Assembly (NCBI GenBank): GCA_954871525.1
Contig: OX940860.1
Coordinates: 23,282,001 to 23,346,000 of the forward strand
Direction: 5' to 3'
Source of the DNA: Parietaria judaica
Lineage: Eukaryota > Streptophyta > Magnoliopsida > Rosales > Urticaceae
DNA length: 64,000 nucleotides
Shown in pieces: positions 59,914 through 64,000 of this stretch. The notes under the pieces are model-generated. The model was not told where the DNA came from, did not search any database, and saw only the letters and a list, made by a program, of their open reading frames with translations. The position numbers and the translations under genes are program-made. Position 1 is the stretch's first letter. The number at the start of each line of letters is the position of its first letter.

Positions 59914-60847
59914 TTACGCTTTCTTATGTCGCGTCAAGTAGCCGGTTCCTTTGTCCCCCAACGCATCGAGGGTTTCATGGCACTTCTTGCACATGGCGAT
60001 CTTGATTCGAACACCGTTCTCCACCCGTCGTTCCTCGTGAAAATAATCCCACACCTTCGCTTTGTTTGGTCGTCCCCACAACAAGGCAGGAGGACTTTCC
60101 CTATTAAAAATATACGGGAGAAAAAAGGTTAACAAAATAAAAATGGGTATTAATTTTACATGGATTAAATATTAATATTAATCATATTAATTAATTAAAT
60201 TTCATATAGTTAATTAAAAGAGTTAACGAAATTAAGAATGGTATTTTCTATGTGTGGAAATCATTATCAAGCTCTTTTTGACGGAACTCCCCGAGGTTCC
60301 ACGGCCAGATCGACTGGAAAGGATGCTATGATCTCGCTTTAGGCCCAAGCTTTTCTAGACAGAACTCCCCGAGGTTCCCAGGCTAGCTTGGAGGAGATTG
60401 CAAAGCAAACCTTATTTAAAAACCAATCTTTCTAAGACACCGTATTCCATTAAGAACTTTATAATAATCACCACACATACAAATTACCATTTTTAATCCC
60501 GTTAACTTATTAAATATCAAGAAAATCGTTTCTGATGTGGAAGATCAGTCGGAACCGCAACCACAGAGCATACTAAGACTTTCAAGAGACGTGACAAATT
60601 AATTAATTAAACTAAAATAATTAAACTATAATATTTATCGTAAAAAAAATTAAACGAAATTAATTAATTAAGATAATATGATTAAATGATAAACTGGATT
60701 GTGAGGGGAAGGGAATAGTTCTGCCGGTAGCCTAACGGGAATGTAGTCGTCGGGACAAGTATCCGATGTTCCCCCTTGTAGAAATTGGGGTTGCAAATTC
60801 CTGGCCGCCCTTCGACCCCCGGAACTACCGCCGCTTCTTCGAGACAT
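59914..60847 (-). pseudogene. hAT transposase N-terminal remnant with truncated BED zinc finger
   Basis: On the minus strand an ATG at 60847 starts MSRRSGGSSGGRRAAR and runs about 50 codons to a probable donor near 60695. After an intron, an acceptor (TTTTTAATAG) opens a second exon at 60100. This encodes a BED-type finger: KVWDYF, then CKKC, then GTGYLTRHKKA. The frame stops with TAA directly after that Ala, where the family would place the last ligand Cys or His. Everything downstream, including the RNase H-like catalytic domain and the dimerisation region, is gone. Two tandem copies of a block of about 48 bp follow the stop. Confidence 0.7.
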
Positions 60848-61002
60848 AATGATAGAACTTTAGGAATTTAGAAAATTGGAACTTTGGAACTTTAGAACTT
60901 TGGAACTTTGGAGATTGAGAGTGGAAAAAACTTGGAGAGTTGAGAGAATTTGAGAGAGAGTTGAGAGATTGTTGGTGAGGAAATGAGGGAGGAAGAGGTG
61001 GT

Positions 61003-61009
61003 ATTTATA
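61003..61009 (-). promoter_or_regulatory. TATA box of the nested hAT transposase remnant
   Basis: On the minus strand CCTATAAATACC stands about 155 bp before the start codon, followed by a CT-rich leader. It appears intact, so the remnant may still be transcribed. Confidence 0.55.
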
Positions 61010-61314
61010 GGGTTTTAGGAGAGGGTGGGGTGGGTGAATAATTATTGTGGTGGGTGAAATTTATTTGAAATTCGGGTAAATTTTTTGGGATTTACGCCCA
61101 AAACAAACACAAATTTTCCACCCTCTTCGGATCAATGACGTGGCCTCATCTCAGCCGTCCGATCAAGTGAGCGGATCGACCCTTGCAGCGTCGCGATTAA
61201 CCCTGCACGTCGCGACGAGTCGCGATTTTTGCCGCATAGTCGCGACGCATCGCGATTCTTACTGTAGACGTCGCGATGGAGGGAATCGTGACTGGCGACG
61301 TCCGATCAAGTTAG

Positions 61315-61345
61315 CTAGTTCTTAGCTAACTTAGCTAAGAACTAG
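61315..61345. repeat. Perfect 13-bp inverted repeat with 5-bp loop
   Basis: CTAGTTCTTAGCT (61315-61327), loop AACTT, then AGCTAAGAACTAG (61333-61345). It lies at the damaged right edge of the nested hAT element and may be a product of aberrant excision or end repair. Confidence 0.85.
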
Positions 61346-61567
61346 GTCCTTTTAGCTCCTACACTCAGCCAAATAAGCCTCACTGTTTTAATGTAAATAA
61401 GTCTCACTGTTTTAATGTCTGTTGGGTGACTTTGATATTATTTATATAGTTTTTATTGATTTTAATTTTTTCAAAAAAATATTTTCTCGTTTGAATTTTT
61501 ACGCACGGTTTTCAGGTGCAGTCCGTGCATGCACTAACCATTGAATAGCTCCGCCCCTGGAACGAAT

Positions 61568-63675
61568 AACGATTAAGTACTTATAGCAACTAATTTCAAC
61601 GTCTATGACACAAAATAAGGTTAAAATTGTAATTTGATCTCGAAATTATGATTTTTGAACACTAGAAAAATAAAAATAAATTAAAGAAAAGAGAGCATTT
61701 TCAGGAAATATTTCATATATTTACAAATAGATAACGATAAAAACCTAATAAGTTAGTTAGAAGGAGCTATCTATCGTATATATTCATTGGATGCCCCAAA
61801 ATTTTCTCTTTGGGACCACTTACATTACTTGCTTTCAAAGACCCTTGATTTAATCCCTTCTTATTTTATTTATTTATTTTCTTTCAATGACTACAAGAAT
61901 TTCAGCAACAACAAATAAGACTAGCCTATAGTATAGCTTTAACAAACAACACTCAAAATACCCTAAAGCAATGCTCTATTTGGTTGAGTAAATGGAGACC
62001 ATGATAGATAAAGATCTAGCTTAAATTGTTTGAGGATATTTAGTTATCTATATTATAGAAATCAATGATGATTAATTGATCATAAAGATAGGGGTAATTT
62101 ATTATTATTATTATTATATCATACTATACATTATATTTTTATTATTTAAACATGCATTTCTCTTCTCACATTCACAATAGGAATAAGTAACAACATTGTG
62201 AATCCTCGAATTGCCTTAGATCCCAAAAAATTACAGTTGATGAATAAAAAAGTTTTAACTCACGAAATGGAGAAGTAATTGATAAAATGCTGCAAGACTC
62301 TACGAAAACTACAGCATTCACGGAATCCTTCGAATTCCGCATTTTCGCATTGTGTCAAAGTTCCGGGGATGGCCATTTACCATCAGTGAGCATATAACCA
62401 ACTACCAAGCATGCCATAATCTAATTATCACATTATAGATGGAATTAAAAATAAAGAGGTCATTGATAATTTATTATAGAGAAACAAAAATCAAATTGGG
62501 AAAAGATAACATATTCCCACACTAGATCCAATGTGCATTTAAGTAAGTTCAATACTATTTAGGTTTAGCCTATAATAAAGTAGGCCCATAACTCTCTCGA
62601 TCTGAATAATAGCTTAATTACGTAGCAGTTTATGATATCATATTATTAATAAATGATTAGTCACATTCCATAGATCCCAAGTACAGTGCAAGAGCCTAGA
62701 GTACAGAATGATCCTACATCTAGTTCTAAAATTAATTGATGTTGTTTTTGTTGAATCATTGGCCTCTTCTCTTAATTAGTGTTGAATATGTTACAAAACA
62801 TTTAATATTGAAGTAATTATTGTCATTATAAGCAAGATGTTTTTTTTCTTCTATAATTGCATTTAAGTTGTCCATTATAATAGTACATTTATAAAAGACA
62901 TGGAAATTAATTTCAACCCCGATAAAATTCATTTAAATATTATAATCTTGTATTAGCAGTTAACTGAATTATTAATGGGGCCCAATGAATAAATAAAGCA
63001 TATTTTCTTTCAACAATTTCTTTCTCATCTGTCAAGTGTCAACTCTTTTGCACGTGTTTTTCTCCCTTGTCATACCTAATAAAGTTTATGAATTTATTAT
63101 TTATGAAAAACTTATCGATAAACTTGTTACTTAATCTCATAAAATCAAACTATCAATTTAATTTGTGTTTTATATGTAATATAACCTTAAAATAAGTAAT
63201 TATTTTAATTATAAAAAAAAATCCTTCATTCAATTTATGTTGTATTTTATAAAAAAAAAAAGTGGCGAAATATGAAAATCCATTCCAGCCTCAAAAGATA
63301 AGTTAGGAGATAAAGAGATTCTTTGTTACAAAAATTGTGTTTTTAAAAATTATTAATGAAGCAGTAAATTGATTTATTAAGTAAGCCCCAATAAATAATA
63401 AATAAATAAATACATTAATAAAGCATTTTTTCAATTTTTCGCTCATGTTTTTCTTGTTAATATGTCTACTCTTGCCTAACAAAGCTTGCAAAAAATATCA
63501 TCTGATTTTGCTTTTAGATTTACACTGTCACTGTCTGATTTTGATGTTAGATTTACACTATTTGATTTTTTTCGATGGCATAAACTTTTTTTTTTACGAT
63601 CAAAGTTGTTAATATATAATATTTTATTTTCTACAACATTTTCCTCACTTGTTAAGAAGTGACATATGTCCATAA
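61568..63675. other. AT-rich intergenic DNA, no gene seen
   Basis: Short open frames only. A (TTA)n run lies near 62101. No transposon ends were recognised. Confidence 0.4.
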
Positions 63676-63850
63676 TCACTAAATTCTTGAAGATAAATCA
63701 CTACCGTCTATTTTTTGCGACAAAAATCACTAACATCATCAATTGTTTGCAGATAAGTCACTAACGTTTATTTTTTGCGGCGAAAATCATCAAAGTCACT
63801 AAATTCTTGCAAATAAATCACTAACGTCTATTTATGCACCAAAAGTCATT
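63676..63850. repeat. Degenerate tandem repeat at the right edge
   Basis: About three copies of a unit of 50-65 bp containing ATAAATCACTAACGTCTATT and TTTGCGACAAAAATCA. It could be an arm of a Mutator-type foldback element: the window ends in CGGCAATTGTACC, resembling the GGCAAAAGTACC ends seen elsewhere here. Confidence 0.6.
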
Positions 63851-64000
63851 AACGTCAGTCTTTCCTTACAAATGTTATCTGGCAACGTTAAATGACCTAT
63901 CACTAACCTACATGGCATTCATCAATTGTCTCTAACAACGACAACACGCTTTAGTGATAACATTATTTGAAATAGAGATTTTTACGGCAATTGTACCATA

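Larger units (their letters stand above)
59404..61310 (-). mobile_element. TCGCGA-family hAT element, nested, internally deleted
   Basis: The left end TAGCTGCACACGACC and the following TCGCGACC...AGTCGCCAAAATCGCGAG closely match the left end of the 314-bp element at 11583. The right side (61187-61300) has the same dense TCGCGA repeats. Between them lie a promoter and two partial transposase exons on the minus strand. The right terminus is not clean: the expected TGTGCAGCT is replaced by AAGTTAGCT, next to a palindrome. No target duplication could be read. Confidence 0.7.
58822..61559. mobile_element. Tip100-type hAT element (2.7 kb) hosting a nested hAT element
   Basis: Ends CAGTGGCGGAGCCAGG and, on the other strand, CAGGGGCGGAGCTATT. 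The exact 8-bp duplication GAACGAAT flanks it (58814-58821 and 61560-61567). Only about 0.6 kb on the left and 0.2 kb on the right belong to this element; the middle is taken by a second, TCGCGA-rich hAT element. No transposase of the outer element is left. Confidence 0.92.

Overview
The window is nuclear DNA from a flowering plant, most likely a eudicot. It is AT-rich and has multi-exon genes with GT-AG introns. It holds single-copy plant genes (a NAT12-type transporter, a chloroplast 2-carboxyarabinitol-1-phosphatase, a DUF868 protein) and many plant-type transposons. I cannot name the species.

Layout. 1-8636: most of a Tat-lineage Ty3/gypsy LTR retrotransposon on the minus strand (5' LTR, primer-binding site, gag-protease, RT/RNaseH/integrase, 3' non-coding region with a minisatellite). 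An antisense coiled-coil ORF lies where the 3' LTR should follow, off the left edge. 8.6-18.7 kb: AT-rich DNA with an old 1.5-kb non-coding duplication and small hAT and Mutator-type insertions. 18.7-24.3 kb: a complete 10-exon NAT12-type gene (minus). 25.7-28.4 kb: a SINE, a hAT element and a damaged RING-H2 gene. 29.6-32.8 kb: a complete 9-exon phosphatase gene (plus) with one GC-AG intron. 33-40 kb: AT-rich DNA with a hAT element and a foldback element. 40.36-47.93 kb: a Mutator-like element (MULE) carrying a DUF1985/Ulp1-type gene with a gutted protease domain, a 3.6-kb minisatellite and the C-terminal remnant of its transposase. 48.6-50.8 kb: another hAT element and a small pseudogene. 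53.7-55.05 kb: a complete two-exon DUF868 gene. 58.8-61.6 kb: one hAT element nested inside another. The rest is AT-rich with no gene I can support.

The three intact host genes are unrelated in function and form no pathway. The most interesting content is in the mobile elements. The gypsy element separates gag-protease from RT-integrase by an in-frame UAG followed by CAA UUA, the tobamovirus-type readthrough context, exactly where related Ogre elements use an intron. The MULE has replaced much of its interior with an 81-bp minisatellite that has a 1.46-kb higher-order period. A nested hAT element keeps its promoter and part of a BED zinc finger that stops where the last zinc ligand should be. 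Exact target-site duplications fix the ends of most of the small elements.
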